A stretch of DNA of 59,271 nt. Source: Gemmatimonadota bacterium (GTDB lineage Bacteria > Gemmatimonadota > Gemmatimonadetes > Gemmatimonadales > Gemmatimonadaceae). This document shows, one piece after another, positions 23,430-31,953 of this stretch; position 1 is the stretch's first letter; the number at the start of each line of letters is the position of its first letter. A model generated the notes under the pieces. The model was given only the letters and a program-made list of their open reading frames with translations. It searched no databases and had not been told where the DNA came from. The position numbers and the translations under genes were made by a program. The DNA is taken from contig CANIWQ010000005.1 of the NCBI GenBank assembly GCA_947471365.1, forward strand, positions 1-59,271, read 5' to 3'.

Positions 23430-24293
23430 ATGCTTCGCATCGCACTTCCCAACAAAGGGCGTCTACACCAGGAGTGCCGCGAACTGCTCGCGGACGCCGG
23501 ACTTGCCGTCCGCGCATCCAGTGAACGGGCGCTGACGGCGTCGCTCGGTGGGGCGTTCGAGGCCATCTTTGTTCGCGCGCAAGACATTCCCGAGTTCGTC
23601 GCCGACGGCGCGGCGGACGCTGGCATCACGGGATGGGACCTCGTCGTGGAATCGGGACGGCCATTGACGTCCCGACTTGATCTCGCATTTGGTCGATGCA
23701 CGATCGTCGTCGCTGCGCGTGAGGACAGTGGCATCCGCGCTGTGGCTGACATTCCTGAGCAGAGTCGCGTGGCCACGGTGTTTCCAAACATCACGCGCAC
23801 CTTCTTTGCTGACCAAGGCAAAGCCGTGGTCCTGGCGCCGGTCTCGGGCGCGGTGGAAATCGCCCCACACCTCGGCATCGCCGATGTCATCGTCGACATT
23901 ACCTCCACGGGGTCTACCCTTCGCGTCAACGGACTCCGCCCGGTGTGCACGGTCATGGAGTCAAGCGCGCGCCTCATTAGCGCTACGACCCCACTCGCCG
24001 ATGCGCAAAAAGTGCGGGCACTCGACGAACTCGCGATGGCGCTGCAATCCGTGTTAGCCGCGCGCGGAAGACGCTACGTGATGGCGAACGTGCCTCGCGC
24101 GCGCCTCGACGAGGTCAAGCGCATCTTGCCCGGGATCTCCGGCCCAACAGTCATCGACGTTATGAATGGTGGGACAATGGTCGCCGTGCACGCCGTCGCC
24201 CCGGCCGACACCATCTTCCGCACCATCGCTGACCTCAAGGCACTCGGCGGCGAAGGCATTCTTGTCACGCGCATTGAACGGTTGATGCCATGA
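23430..24293 (+). CDS. hisG: ATP phosphoribosyltransferase, long form
   Basis: First enzyme of histidine synthesis, joining PRPP and ATP; 287 residues. LRIALPNKGRL opens the periplasmic-binding-protein-like catalytic fold, VADGAADAGITGWDLVVE follows, and DVIVDITSTGSTLRVNGL is the PRPP-binding signature. The C-terminal regulatory domain (about 210-287, ending LGGEGILVTRIERLMP) marks the long HisG form, which acts without HisZ and is inhibited by histidine. Control is thus twofold: attenuation of transcription at the leader and feedback on the enzyme. It overlaps hisD by 4 bases (ATGA). Confidence 0.96.
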   Translation: MLRIALPNKGRLHQECRELLADAGLAVRASSERALTASLGGAFEAIFVRAQDIPEFVADGAADAGITGWDLVVESGRPLTSRLDLAFGRCTIVVAAREDSGIRAVADIPEQSRVATVFPNITRTFFADQGKAVVLAPVSGAVEIAPHLGIADVIVDITSTGSTLRVNGLRPVCTVMESSARLISATTPLADAQKVRALDELAMALQSVLAARGRRYVMANVPRARLDEVKRILPGISGPTVIDVMNGGTMVAVHAVAPADTIFRTIADLKALGGEGILVTRIERLMP

Positions 24294-25603
24294 TCACGAT
24301 CGCGGTTCGCGCCGATGCCGCGCGGTTGTCCGCCTCGGAGCGGGCGATCCTCTTTGATCGATCGACAAGCGCCGACCCGGCCATTCGAGTCGCAACGGCC
24401 CGGCTCATCGACCGCGTGCGCACTCAGGGTGACGCCGCGCTCATCGCAATGGCGCGCGAGTTCGATGGTGCGTCCCTCCGGTCGCTGGAGATACCCCGCG
24501 CGGAATGGCGCCGTGCACTCGCAACACTTGATCCGCAGTTAGTCGCGGCGCTCGAGCGCGCGGCCGCAAACATTCGTCAGGTGCACGAGGCCTTTAAACC
24601 GGTCGCCCGCGAAGTCATGACGGCGGATGGCGTGGTGGTGGGACGTCGTCCAGATCCACTCGCGCGCGTTGGGGTGTATGCGCCGGGTGGACGTGCCACG
24701 TACCCCAGTAGTCTGCTGATGGGTGCCGTTCCGGCGCGCGTCGCAGGGGTTGGCGAAGTTATCGTCTGCTCGCCGCCGACGTCCACAGGACTACCGGCGG
24801 CGGTGCTACTTGCGGCCGCCGAGATTGCCGATGTGGATCGACTGTTCGCCGTTGGCGGAGCCGGCGCGATTGCCGCACTCGCGTTCGGCACCGACAGTAT
24901 TCCGCGAGTGGATCGTATTGTAGGGCCTGGCAATGCGTACGTCGCCGAGGCCAAGCTGCAGGTCGCCGGCACGGTGGCCATTGATTCACCGGCGGGCCCC
25001 AGCGAACTCTTGGTCATCGCGGACGACTCGGCGGACGCTGACATTATTGCGCGTGAGATCGTGGCGCAGGCGGAACACGATCCGCTCGCCGCGGTCGTAC
25101 TCGTGACCACGGCATCGAGGTTGATCGGCGCCGTGGAACGGGCGCTCGCGCCACTCATCGCCACCACGCCACGGGCGACGATTGTACGCGAAGCGCTCGC
25201 AGCGCGCGGAGGCATGATCACCGCGGCAACACTCGCCGAGGCTGAAGCGTTTGCAACAGCGTACGCCGGCGAGCATGTGCTGGTGGTGTGCCAAGACGGC
25301 GATGGTGTCGCCGCGCGGCTTCGCAACGCTGGTACGGTCTTTGTTGGCGCCGCAAACAGCGTCGCGTTTGGAGATTATCTCAGCGGCGCCAATCATGTCC
25401 TCCCCACAGGAGGGCTGGCGCGGAGTTATTCTGGATTATCGACCATTGACTTCTATCGGTGGATAACCTGGCAGCGCGTGACCCGTACGGTCGCTGCACG
25501 CCTCGCCGCAGATGTTGGAATTCTCGCGGACTCCGAAGGATTGCCGGGGCACGCTGCCACCGCACGATACTGGATGGAGGAGGGACACGAATGCGACGGA
25601 TGA
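24290..25603 (+). CDS. hisD: Histidinol dehydrogenase
   Basis: Zn- and NAD-dependent enzyme of 437 residues that oxidises L-histidinol twice to histidine, the final steps. RVGVYAPGGRATYPSSLLM, VDRIVGPGNAYVAEAK, IDSPAGPSELLVIAD and QAEHDPLAAVVLV are the family blocks. Gln and His of the QAEHD block and a C-terminal His bind zinc. GLSTIDFYRWITWQRV is the conserved C-terminal block. It overlaps hisG at its start (ATGA), and its end overlaps the hisC start. Length and domain order match the family. Confidence 0.96.
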   Translation: MITIAVRADAARLSASERAILFDRSTSADPAIRVATARLIDRVRTQGDAALIAMAREFDGASLRSLEIPRAEWRRALATLDPQLVAALERAAANIRQVHEAFKPVAREVMTADGVVVGRRPDPLARVGVYAPGGRATYPSSLLMGAVPARVAGVGEVIVCSPPTSTGLPAAVLLAAAEIADVDRLFAVGGAGAIAALAFGTDSIPRVDRIVGPGNAYVAEAKLQVAGTVAIDSPAGPSELLVIADDSADADIIAREIVAQAEHDPLAAVVLVTTASRLIGAVERALAPLIATTPRATIVREALAARGGMITAATLAEAEAFATAYAGEHVLVVCQDGDGVAARLRNAGTVFVGAANSVAFGDYLSGANHVLPTGGLARSYSGLSTIDFYRWITWQRVTRTVAARLAADVGILADSEGLPGHAATARYWMEEGHECDG

Positions 25604-26649
25604 CGACGCAGCTTGCGCGCGAGGATCTATCCAAGATTCCGCTGTATAACTCCGATGTGCGCGTGGAACTCAACCTCGCCGACAATACGAATCTGTGGGG
25701 CTCACCACCATCTGCCATCGCCGCTATGCAGGCGGTGGTGACTGGTGGTGCCGCAGACTACCCTGATCTCTACGGCGCCTCGCTGAAGCAGGCCGTCGCG
25801 CTGATTCACGGCGTTGATGTTTCGTGCGTGGTCACGGGGAATGGTTCGGACGACGTGCTCGACTGCGCCGTGCGCGCGTTCGCCGGAGCGGGGGACCTCC
25901 TCGCACACCCCGATCCCACGTTCGTAATGTTGCCGATCTTTGCACAAATCAACGGACTTCAACCGGTGGCGGTTCCGCTCACGGCCGACCATCAAATGGA
26001 TGCTGCTGCCCTACTCGCGACAGGCGCGCGCATCATTTATCTCTGCACCCCAAACAATCCCACGGGCACGGCGACGCGTCCCGAAACAATCCTTCGGATC
26101 ATTGCCGAAGCACCGGGGCTCGTGATCATCGACGAAGCGTACGCCGAGTTCAGTGGCATGGAGGGATGGATCGGGCGGGCGGCTGCACTCGAGCGTGTGC
26201 TGGTATGCCGTACGCTGTCCAAGGCATACGGCCTTGCCGGACTGCGCATCGGATACGGCGTGGCATCGCGTCCCATCATCGATGCGGTCGAACGATCGCG
26301 CGGTCCGTATAAGCTCAGCACGATCGCTGAAGCCGCCGGCGTCGCCGCCATGCTCCAGGACGCAGACTGGGTACGCACGCGCGCAGCGGAATCGGTCCGT
26401 AATCGCGACCGCCTGTCAGCGGAACTTGCCACGCTCGGGCTGATGGCGCTTCCGTCCGACGCGAACTTTCTCTGCGTTCCGACGCCGCACGCGCTGGCGA
26501 TTACGGCGCACGCACGATCACTCGGTATCGCGCTCCGGGCCTGGGCCAACCTTCCCAACATTGGTCCGGCGCTGCGCATTACCGCAGGGCCGTGGCCGAT
26601 GATGGAGCGTGCATGCTGCGCAATCCGAGAGGCACTCGCATGCGTATAA
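25591..26649 (+). CDS. hisC: Histidinol-phosphate aminotransferase
   Basis: PLP class I/II aminotransferase of 352 residues that makes histidinol phosphate from imidazole acetol phosphate. LADNTNLWGSPPSAIAAM is the substrate-binding start, GNGSDDVLD the cofactor loop, YLCTPNNPTGTATR the conserved Asn block, IIDEAYAEFSG the Asp, and TLSKAYGLAGLRIGYG contains the PLP lysine. The ATG at 25591 is preferred because GGAGGAGG lies 9 bases upstream. A second ATG at 25600 overlaps the hisD stop as ATGA and is possible. The product could also act on aromatic amino acids, but the operon fixes its main job. Confidence 0.95.
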   Translation: MRRMTTQLAREDLSKIPLYNSDVRVELNLADNTNLWGSPPSAIAAMQAVVTGGAADYPDLYGASLKQAVALIHGVDVSCVVTGNGSDDVLDCAVRAFAGAGDLLAHPDPTFVMLPIFAQINGLQPVAVPLTADHQMDAAALLATGARIIYLCTPNNPTGTATRPETILRIIAEAPGLVIIDEAYAEFSGMEGWIGRAAALERVLVCRTLSKAYGLAGLRIGYGVASRPIIDAVERSRGPYKLSTIAEAAGVAAMLQDADWVRTRAAESVRNRDRLSAELATLGLMALPSDANFLCVPTPHALAITAHARSLGIALRAWANLPNIGPALRITAGPWPMMERACCAIREALACV

Positions 26650-27233
26650 CGTTATTCGACTATGGCGCAGGCAATCTTCATTCTCTGGCCAAGGCACTGC
26701 AGGGGAGAGGACGCGTCGTGGCAATCGAGCCAAATCCAATCCGTGCGATTGAAACCGACTTTCTCGTCCTGCCTGGCGTGGGCGCCTTTGGAGCAGCCGC
26801 CGCCGCACTGGCTCCGGGTCGCGATGCCATGGCTACGGCAATCCGCGCCGGACTACCGACCTTGGGAATTTGTCTCGGAATGCAGTTGATGTGCGACGGT
26901 AGCGACGAAGGCTCTGGTGATGGACTCGGTATCGTGTCAGGTCGAGTCGAAAAACTGCACGCGCGACACACACCACAAATCGGGTGGAACAGCATCGATG
27001 ACACCCGTGACACACTCTTTGCGGAGCCGCGCCTCGGCATTGCCTACTACGCCAACCGCTACGTGTGCCGCCCCGCGGACGCGGATGTCGTTATTGCGTG
27101 GTCCGTGCATGAGGCCGATCGTTTTCCCGCTGCGATTCGCTGGGGTCGAATGATCGGCGTGCAATTCCATCCGGAAAAAAGTTCAGCGCCCGGCATCGCG
27201 TTTCTGCAACGTGTTATCGCGGAGGCCGCATGA
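26640..27233 (+). CDS. hisH: Imidazole glycerol phosphate synthase, glutaminase subunit
   Basis: Class I glutamine amidotransferase of 197 residues. It releases ammonia that passes to HisF to form imidazole glycerol phosphate and AICAR. LFDYGAGNLHSLAKAL opens the protein, LPGVGAFG is the oxyanion strand, GICLGMQLMCDGS holds the nucleophile Cys78, and GVQFHPEKS the catalytic His and Glu. YYANRYVC is the usual interface strand. The ATG at 26640 overlaps the hisC end by 10 bases and fits the family start. It is followed by hisA with a 4-base overlap. Confidence 0.96.
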   Translation: MRITLFDYGAGNLHSLAKALQGRGRVVAIEPNPIRAIETDFLVLPGVGAFGAAAAALAPGRDAMATAIRAGLPTLGICLGMQLMCDGSDEGSGDGLGIVSGRVEKLHARHTPQIGWNSIDDTRDTLFAEPRLGIAYYANRYVCRPADADVVIAWSVHEADRFPAAIRWGRMIGVQFHPEKSSAPGIAFLQRVIAEAA

Positions 27234-27943
27234 TTGTCATTCCCGCCATCGATCTCCGGGAAGGGTGTGTCGTACAATTGGTCGGCGGTGACTTCTCCAA
27301 AGAAGCCGTGCGCCTCGAAAATCCCCACGAAGTCGCGCAACGATGGACGGGGCTCGGGTTCTCGCGATTACACATCGTTGATCTTGACGCGGCCACGGGG
27401 CGCGGATCGAACGCCGCGATCGTGCGGGAGTTGTTACGCGATGCCACGATCCAGATACAGGTCGGCGGTGGCGTCCGTACGACCGATCAGGTCACGGAGC
27501 TGTTCGACGCCGGCGCCACCAGTGTTGTCGTGGGCACACGGGCGCTCGAAGATCGAGATTGGCTCGACGATATGGCACATCAGCACCCCTTCGGGATCCT
27601 CGTCGCCGCGGATGTGCGCGAGCGTCGAGTGGTCACGCATGGCTGGGCGCGTGATTCGAGACGTTTGATTCTCGACGTGATCGAGGATCTCGACGGATTA
27701 CCGCTCGCGGGACTGCTCGTGACGGCGGTTCACCGTGAGGGACAAATGAAGGGCACGGATCTGCCGTTAATGGAAGCGGTGGCGGAGGCAAGTGCTTGGC
27801 CGGTGCTCGCCTCTGGCGGCATTGCTTCGCTCGCGGATTTACGATCGCTTGAGGACCGCCGCATTGCCGGTGCCGTACTCGGCATGGCGCTCTATACCGG
27901 TGCCATTGCTCCCCATATTCTCGTCGAGGAATTTGCGCAATGA
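27230..27943 (+). CDS. hisA: ProFAR isomerase
   Basis: TIM-barrel isomerase of 237 residues that turns ProFAR into PRFAR. IPAIDLREGCVVQLVGGDF has the catalytic Asp and first phosphate loop, LHIVDLDAATGRGSN the second block, IQVGGGVRTTDQV the N-half phosphate site, and VLASGGIASLADLRSL the C-half phosphate site with the repeat symmetry of HisA/HisF. The second catalytic Asp position falls in the LVTAVHREGQMKGTD region, where HisA usually has a TDI motif; here it reads TAV, a mild departure. Overlaps of 4 bases on both sides show coupling. Confidence 0.95.
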   Translation: MIVIPAIDLREGCVVQLVGGDFSKEAVRLENPHEVAQRWTGLGFSRLHIVDLDAATGRGSNAAIVRELLRDATIQIQVGGGVRTTDQVTELFDAGATSVVVGTRALEDRDWLDDMAHQHPFGILVAADVRERRVVTHGWARDSRRLILDVIEDLDGLPLAGLLVTAVHREGQMKGTDLPLMEAVAEASAWPVLASGGIASLADLRSLEDRRIAGAVLGMALYTGAIAPHILVEEFAQ

Positions 27944-28485
27944 ACACGCCTGTCGTCATCACGCGCGAAACGAGTGAGACGGTCGTGCGCGTCGAGGCAC
28001 GCATCGGCACCGGCCTCGCGCACATCGAAACACCCGTGCGCTTTCTCAACCACATGCTGACCGTGCTCGCGCGATACTCGGCGATCGACCTCACGGTCTC
28101 GGCGTCCGGTGATCTGCGCCATCACATCATTGAGGACGTGGCGCTCGCCGTCGGTGCCGCAATCGCCGGCCTCGTCCCGGCGGGCGCCGCACGTTACGGA
28201 GAGCGCACGGTTCCCATGGACGAGGCACTCGTACAGGCCGTGCTCGATGTTGGCGGACGGCCATTCTACCGCGGCCCCATCCCCAGCGCACTGTACGAAC
28301 ACTGGATGCGCTCGTTCAGTGACGCATCGAAGTTCACGCTCCATCTGCGTGTGCTGCGCGGATCCGATCGGCACCACGTCATCGAAGCCGCCTATAAGGC
28401 GCTGGGTTTTTCCTTGCGTCAGTCACTCAGTGATACCGGGAGTGTCTTCAGTACCAAGGGTGCCGTCCGGCTGGAGCGGTTGTGA
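27940..28485 (+). CDS. hisB: Imidazoleglycerol-phosphate dehydratase
   Basis: Mn-dependent dehydratase of 181 residues acting on imidazole glycerol phosphate. It is the monofunctional form without the histidinol phosphatase domain, which explains why a separate hisN follows. Metal-binding blocks are [22 protein letters not shown] and [16 protein letters not shown], the last two being the two-fold repeat of the fold. [19 protein letters not shown] is the conserved middle. The C-terminus is somewhat short. It overlaps hisA (ATGA) and hisF (GTGA). Confidence 0.96.
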   Translation: MNTPVVITRETSETVVRVEARIGTGLAHIETPVRFLNHMLTVLARYSAIDLTVSASGDLRHHIIEDVALAVGAAIAGLVPAGAARYGERTVPMDEALVQAVLDVGGRPFYRGPIPSALYEHWMRSFSDASKFTLHLRVLRGSDRHHVIEAAYKALGFSLRQSLSDTGSVFSTKGAVRLERL

Positions 28486-29249
28486 CGCTGACGCGCCGGC
28501 TCATCGTTTGTCTTGATGTGCGCGACGGTCGCGTGGTGAAGGGAACTAATTTCGTTGGACTCCGAGACGTGGGTGACCCTGTCGCGCTCGCGGAGCAGTA
28601 CGAGCGCGAGGGAGCCGACGAACTCGTGTTTTTGGATATCACGGCGACGCAGGAGGAACGAGCGACGCTCCTTGATCTCGTTCGGCGGACCGCGGAGCGT
28701 CTGTTTATTCCGCTGACGATTGGTGGGGGTGTTCGCTCAGTCGAAGACATCGCGGCCGTCTTGCGCGCGGGTGCCGATAAAGTGGGAATCAACTCGGCGG
28801 CCGTTCGTACCCCTTCATTGATCAATGAAGGGGCGGCGCGATTTGGAGCGCAATGCATCGTCGCTTCTATTGATGCCAAGCGCGAGGGAGATCGCTGGGT
28901 CGTCTACACCGCCGGCGGTCACACACGCACGGATCTCAACGCGGTGGCGTGGGCACAGGAGTGTGCGATGCGTGGGGCCGGTGAAATCTTACTCACGAGC
29001 ATCGACCGTGACGGCGTTCGCACCGGTTACGACCTTGCCCTCACCAAGGCGATTTCTACTGTCGTCGATGTGCCGGTGGTGGCAAGCGGCGGGGCCGGGC
29101 TCCCGGCGCACGTCGTTGCGGCGATTACCGATGGTGGGGCAGATGCAGCGCTCGTCGCCGGTATTCTTCACGATGGTGTGACCACGGTCGCCGCTCTCAA
29201 ATCCGCGATGCGCGCGGCTAATCTTTTAGTGCGAGACACGGCAGCATGA
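28482..29249 (+). CDS. hisF: Imidazole glycerol phosphate synthase, cyclase subunit
   Basis: TIM-barrel cyclase of 255 residues that partners with His[20 protein letters not shown] contains the catalytic Asp, [13 protein letters not shown] the second block, [12 protein letters not shown] and [13 protein letters not shown] the two phosphate sites, and [18 protein letters not shown] the second catalytic Asp. The start is GTG at 28482, overlapping the hisB stop as GTGA. An exact 24-bp palindrome lies inside the gene at 28810-28833. It overlaps hisN by 4 bases. Confidence 0.96.
   Translation: MTLTRRLIVCLDVRDGRVVKGTNFVGLRDVGDPVALAEQYEREGADELVFLDITATQEERATLLDLVRRTAERLFIPLTIGGGVRSVEDIAAVLRAGADKVGINSAAVRTPSLINEGAARFGAQCIVASIDAKREGDRWVVYTAGGHTRTDLNAVAWAQECAMRGAGEILLTSIDRDGVRTGYDLALTKAISTVVDVPVVASGGAGLPAHVVAAITDGGADAALVAGILHDGVTTVAALKSAMRAANLLVRDTAA
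28810..28833. repeat. 24-bp perfect palindrome inside hisF
   Basis: The half CCCCTTCATTGA is followed at once by its exact reverse complement. The DNA codes TPSLINEGA, a normal part of HisF, so selection at protein level may explain most of it. The third-base choices still complete the symmetry. Confidence 0.9.
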
Positions 29250-30025
29250 GTGAATCATCCGACACGCTGATGCAGGCGGCAGCTGAGGTTGCGCGTATCG
29301 CCGGCGCGACAGCGCTCCAGTACTTTCACACGAATGTCTCGGTGGAATGGAAGGCAGACGGCACGCCGGTAACCGTCGCCGATCGCGCCGCGGAACGCGC
29401 CGCCCGTGACTGGATCGCCCAGCGGTTTCCGGACGACGGTATTCTCGGTGAGGAGTTCGGTGAGCAGCCAGGGCGCAGCGGGCGATGCTGGATTCTGGAC
29501 CCTATCGATGGCACGAAGTCGTTCGTACGAGGGGTTCCGTTGTGGGGCTCACTGGTCGCGGTCGCACAGGGCCATGACGTGCTCGCGGGCGCCGCGTCCT
29601 TTCCGCCACTCGCGGAACTCATTGCGGCCGCGCCTGGCTGTGGCGCGTGGTGCAACGGCGCGCGCGCCCAGGTTAGCGCAGTGGATACCGTCGAACGTGC
29701 CACCGTGCTGGTCACAGACGATACAACACCAGGGCCAGCCGCCGCCCATCGCGGCTGGAAAGAGTTACAGGCACGCGCTGCAGTCAGCCGGACGTGGGGT
29801 GACTGCTATGGATACCTGATGGTGGCCACCGGTCGCGCTGAGGTGATGATGGATTTTACGCTCGGCGACTGGGACGCTGCCTGTTTTCAACCGATCATAA
29901 CGGAGGCCGGTGGCGTGTTCACCGATCTGATGGGCCACCCCACGGCGTTCGGCGGCAACGCCGTGGCGACCAATGTGGCGCTTGATGCCGAGGTGCGCGC
30001 GTTGCTGCGTGGGGCCACGCGATGA
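29246..30025 (+). CDS. hisN: Histidinol-phosphatase, inositol monophosphatase type
   Basis: Mg-dependent phosphatase of 259 residues in the IMPase superfamily, placed inside the his operon and thus expected to dephosphorylate histidinol phosphate. ILGEEFGE holds metal-binding glutamates, [18 protein letters not shown] is the family signature D-P-I-D-G-T, and [18 protein letters not shown] the C-terminal Asp block. The pathway needs this step because HisB here lacks its phosphatase half. Overlaps of 4 bases with hisF and hisIE tie it to the operon. IMPase relatives act on inositol phosphates or PAP, less likely in this context. Confidence 0.93.
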   Translation: MSESSDTLMQAAAEVARIAGATALQYFHTNVSVEWKADGTPVTVADRAAERAARDWIAQRFPDDGILGEEFGEQPGRSGRCWILDPIDGTKSFVRGVPLWGSLVAVAQGHDVLAGAASFPPLAELIAAAPGCGAWCNGARAQVSAVDTVERATVLVTDDTTPGPAAAHRGWKELQARAAVSRTWGDCYGYLMVATGRAEVMMDFTLGDWDAACFQPIITEAGGVFTDLMGHPTAFGGNAVATNVALDAEVRALLRGATR

Positions 30026-30615
30026 CATTGGATCTCACGACACTGAACTTCGACAAGAGCGGCGGTATGGTCACCGTCGTGGCGCAGGACGCACGCTCCG
30101 GTCGTGTATTGATGGTGGCGCACGCGGATGCGGAAGCGCTCCAGCGGAGCATCGATACCGGTGAGATGCACTATCGGTCTCGCTCACGCGGTCTTTGGCA
30201 CAAAGGCGCAACGAGTGGCAACACCCAGCAACTCGTGGAGCTCGTGGCCGACTGCGACGCGGACGCGGTGCTTGCCCGCGTGATCCCCGCCGGTCCAGCC
30301 TGCCACACCGGCGCCATCACCTGCTTCGGCAATGGCGCCGCAGACACGCTTGGAGAGCTCGACGCAACGATCGACGCCCGAGCCGCGGAGCAGAACGGCG
30401 CGGGGTACACCGCCAAACTACTCGCCGACAGAAACACGCGTCTTAAGAAATTGGGCGAGGAGGCGAGTGAACTCGTCACCGCATGCGCCGACGGTGACGC
30501 GGCGCGGGCAACCGAAGAGGCGGCGGATCTCATCTACCACACACTCGTCGCCCTGCATGCTGCCGGCGGATCGCTTGATGGCGTGCGCGACGTCCTTCGC
30601 GCGCGGCGGCGGTAA
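30022..30615 (+). CDS. hisIE: Fused PRAMP cyclohydrolase / PRATP pyrophosphohydrolase
   Basis: Bifunctional protein of 197 residues for steps 2 and 3. The HisI part (1 to about 108) has MHYRSRSRGLWHKGATSGNT and the zinc ligands in ADCDADAVL and CHTGAITCF. The HisE part (about 115-197) has the all-alpha MazG-like motif LGEEASELVTACADGD and EEAADLIYH, binding Mg. Fusion order I-E is the common one. It is the last gene of the operon, ended by a GC-rich hairpin that holds its stop codon. With it the operon covers all steps of histidine synthesis. Confidence 0.96.
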   Translation: MTLDLTTLNFDKSGGMVTVVAQDARSGRVLMVAHADAEALQRSIDTGEMHYRSRSRGLWHKGATSGNTQQLVELVADCDADAVLARVIPAGPACHTGAITCFGNGAADTLGELDATIDARAAEQNGAGYTAKLLADRNTRLKKLGEEASELVTACADGDAARATEEAADLIYHTLVALHAAGGSLDGVRDVLRARRR

Positions 30616-30632
30616 ACATCCCGCCGCGCGCG
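30598..30632. terminator. GC-rich hairpin at the end of the his operon
   Basis: CGCGCGCGGCG (30598-30608) pairs over 11 bp with CGCCGCGCGCG (30622-30632). The loop contains the hisIE stop TAA (30613-30615). It lies 14 bp before the end of the convergent M16 gene and may serve both. No T-run follows. Confidence 0.6.
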
Positions 30633-30645
30633 TCACGTCTGTCGC

Positions 30646-31953
30646 TTACGGAAAGCGAAGCAATCGCTCGCGCGGCATCTGTGCGGGATCGCCTACGTAC
30701 ACCCAGCGGATATCGCGAAAGTACTGCGTCACGACGCGCTTGATGTCGTCGCCGGTGACGGCACGCAGTTCACTCACGAACTTTGATCCGGCCCGAAAGT
30801 CACCGCGAAACAGTTGCGCGCGCGCCAGAAAGTCAGCCTGCGCGGTGATGGTTTCGTTTTCGAGAAAATATTCCGTAATGAATTGCGCCACCAACGGTGC
30901 GAGATTTTCTGTCGGAATATTGGCCTTTGCAATGAACTGCACTTCCTTCTTCATGAGGGCAATCGTCGTGTCTGGCGCCGTCGTGGTGACGTACAGCGCG
31001 ATCGACGTCAATCCACGGTCCCGGTAATTCGCGCTCACGGCGTAGGTCAGATTGCGCTTCGACCGAATTTCCGAAAAGAGGCGTCCCGAGAGCACCGCGG
31101 CCGCCACCCGCAAGGCCGCAGCGTCACGATGGTTGGCCGGCGGCCCGGCAATAAACCCCTGGATGTAGTTGGTCGGGAGCGTCCGCCGAAGAAAGACGGC
31201 GTCCGTGGGCAACGAAGCACCAGCCTCCGGCGCTTTCCACTGGTACGAACCGGCTGGAAGCGTGCCAATCGTCGTCCGAACCAACGTTTCAATCTTCTCG
31301 CGCGCCACATTGCCCACGACCACTAGGAGCATGCGTGACGTCACAAACTGATCGCGATGATATCGGCGCAATTGAGCGCGCGTAATATTCGAAATTGTTT
31401 CCGCTGTTCCGACGGTGGACAAGGCGTACGGCTGTCCGGTGTAGGCAATACTGTCGGATAAATAGTCGAGCATCGCGTCGGGACTATCGGCGCGCTGACG
31501 GACGCCACTCAAGAGCTGCGTTCGCACCAGTTCGACCTCCGCGGAATCGAGCGTCGGATGCATCACGCGGTCGGCGAAGAGCGCCCAGGTGGAGTCGAGT
31601 TCCTGTGGCGTTGTACGAATACTGATCGTGGTCCAATCTTCTCGAGGGGCAATCCCGATTTCGCTCCCCGTGCGCGCCAGCGCGCGACGCATCGCATCGC
31701 GTGGATATTTCGTGGACCCGCGCTCCGAGGCCGCGAGCAACAGACTTTCAGTGCCTGCGGTCTGTGGCGTGGCCTGCCGCAGCCCACCGAGCAAATACAG
31801 GTTCGCCACCACAATACTTGCCGGCGTACGGCATTGAATCACCTGCACACCACTCACGACGTAGCGCACCGTGTTGCTGTCGGTAGCCTGCGCGCCCACT
31901 ACTGATGCGGGAGCGGTCAGCGCACAGGCGAGAATCATCAGTGCGCGCTTCAT
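30646..31953 (-). CDS. M16 peptidase partner subunit, lacks HxxEH, carries R/Y motif
   Basis: Exported protein of 435 residues with a signal peptide (1-21, ending VVGAQ) and two M16 fold domains. The zinc motif HxxEH should lie near residue 70; the stretch TAGTESLLLAASERG has no His, so this subunit cannot bind zinc. The second domain has LFSEIRSKRNLTYAV, the Arg/Tyr substrate-binding motif typical of the non-catalytic partner in M16B heterodimers. The next gene upstream encodes the HxxEH subunit and overlaps by 4 bases (ATGA). The pair would form one periplasmic clamshell protease. This follows known M16B pairs in proteobacteria. Confidence 0.9.
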   Translation of the reverse strand: MKRALMILACALTAPASVVGAQATDSNTVRYVVSGVQVIQCRTPASIVVANLYLLGGLRQATPQTAGTESLLLAASERGSTKYPRDAMRRALARTGSEIGIAPREDWTTISIRTTPQELDSTWALFADRVMHPTLDSAEVELVRTQLLSGVRQRADSPDAMLDYLSDSIAYTGQPYALSTVGTAETISNITRAQLRRYHRDQFVTSRMLLVVVGNVAREKIETLVRTTIGTLPAGSYQWKAPEAGASLPTDAVFLRRTLPTNYIQGFIAGPPANHRDAAALRVAAAVLSGRLFSEIRSKRNLTYAVSANYRDRGLTSIALYVTTTAPDTTIALMKKEVQFIAKANIPTENLAPLVAQFITEYFLENETITAQADFLARAQLFRGDFRAGSKFVSELRAVTGDDIKRVVTQYFRDIRWVYVGDPAQMPRERLLRFP

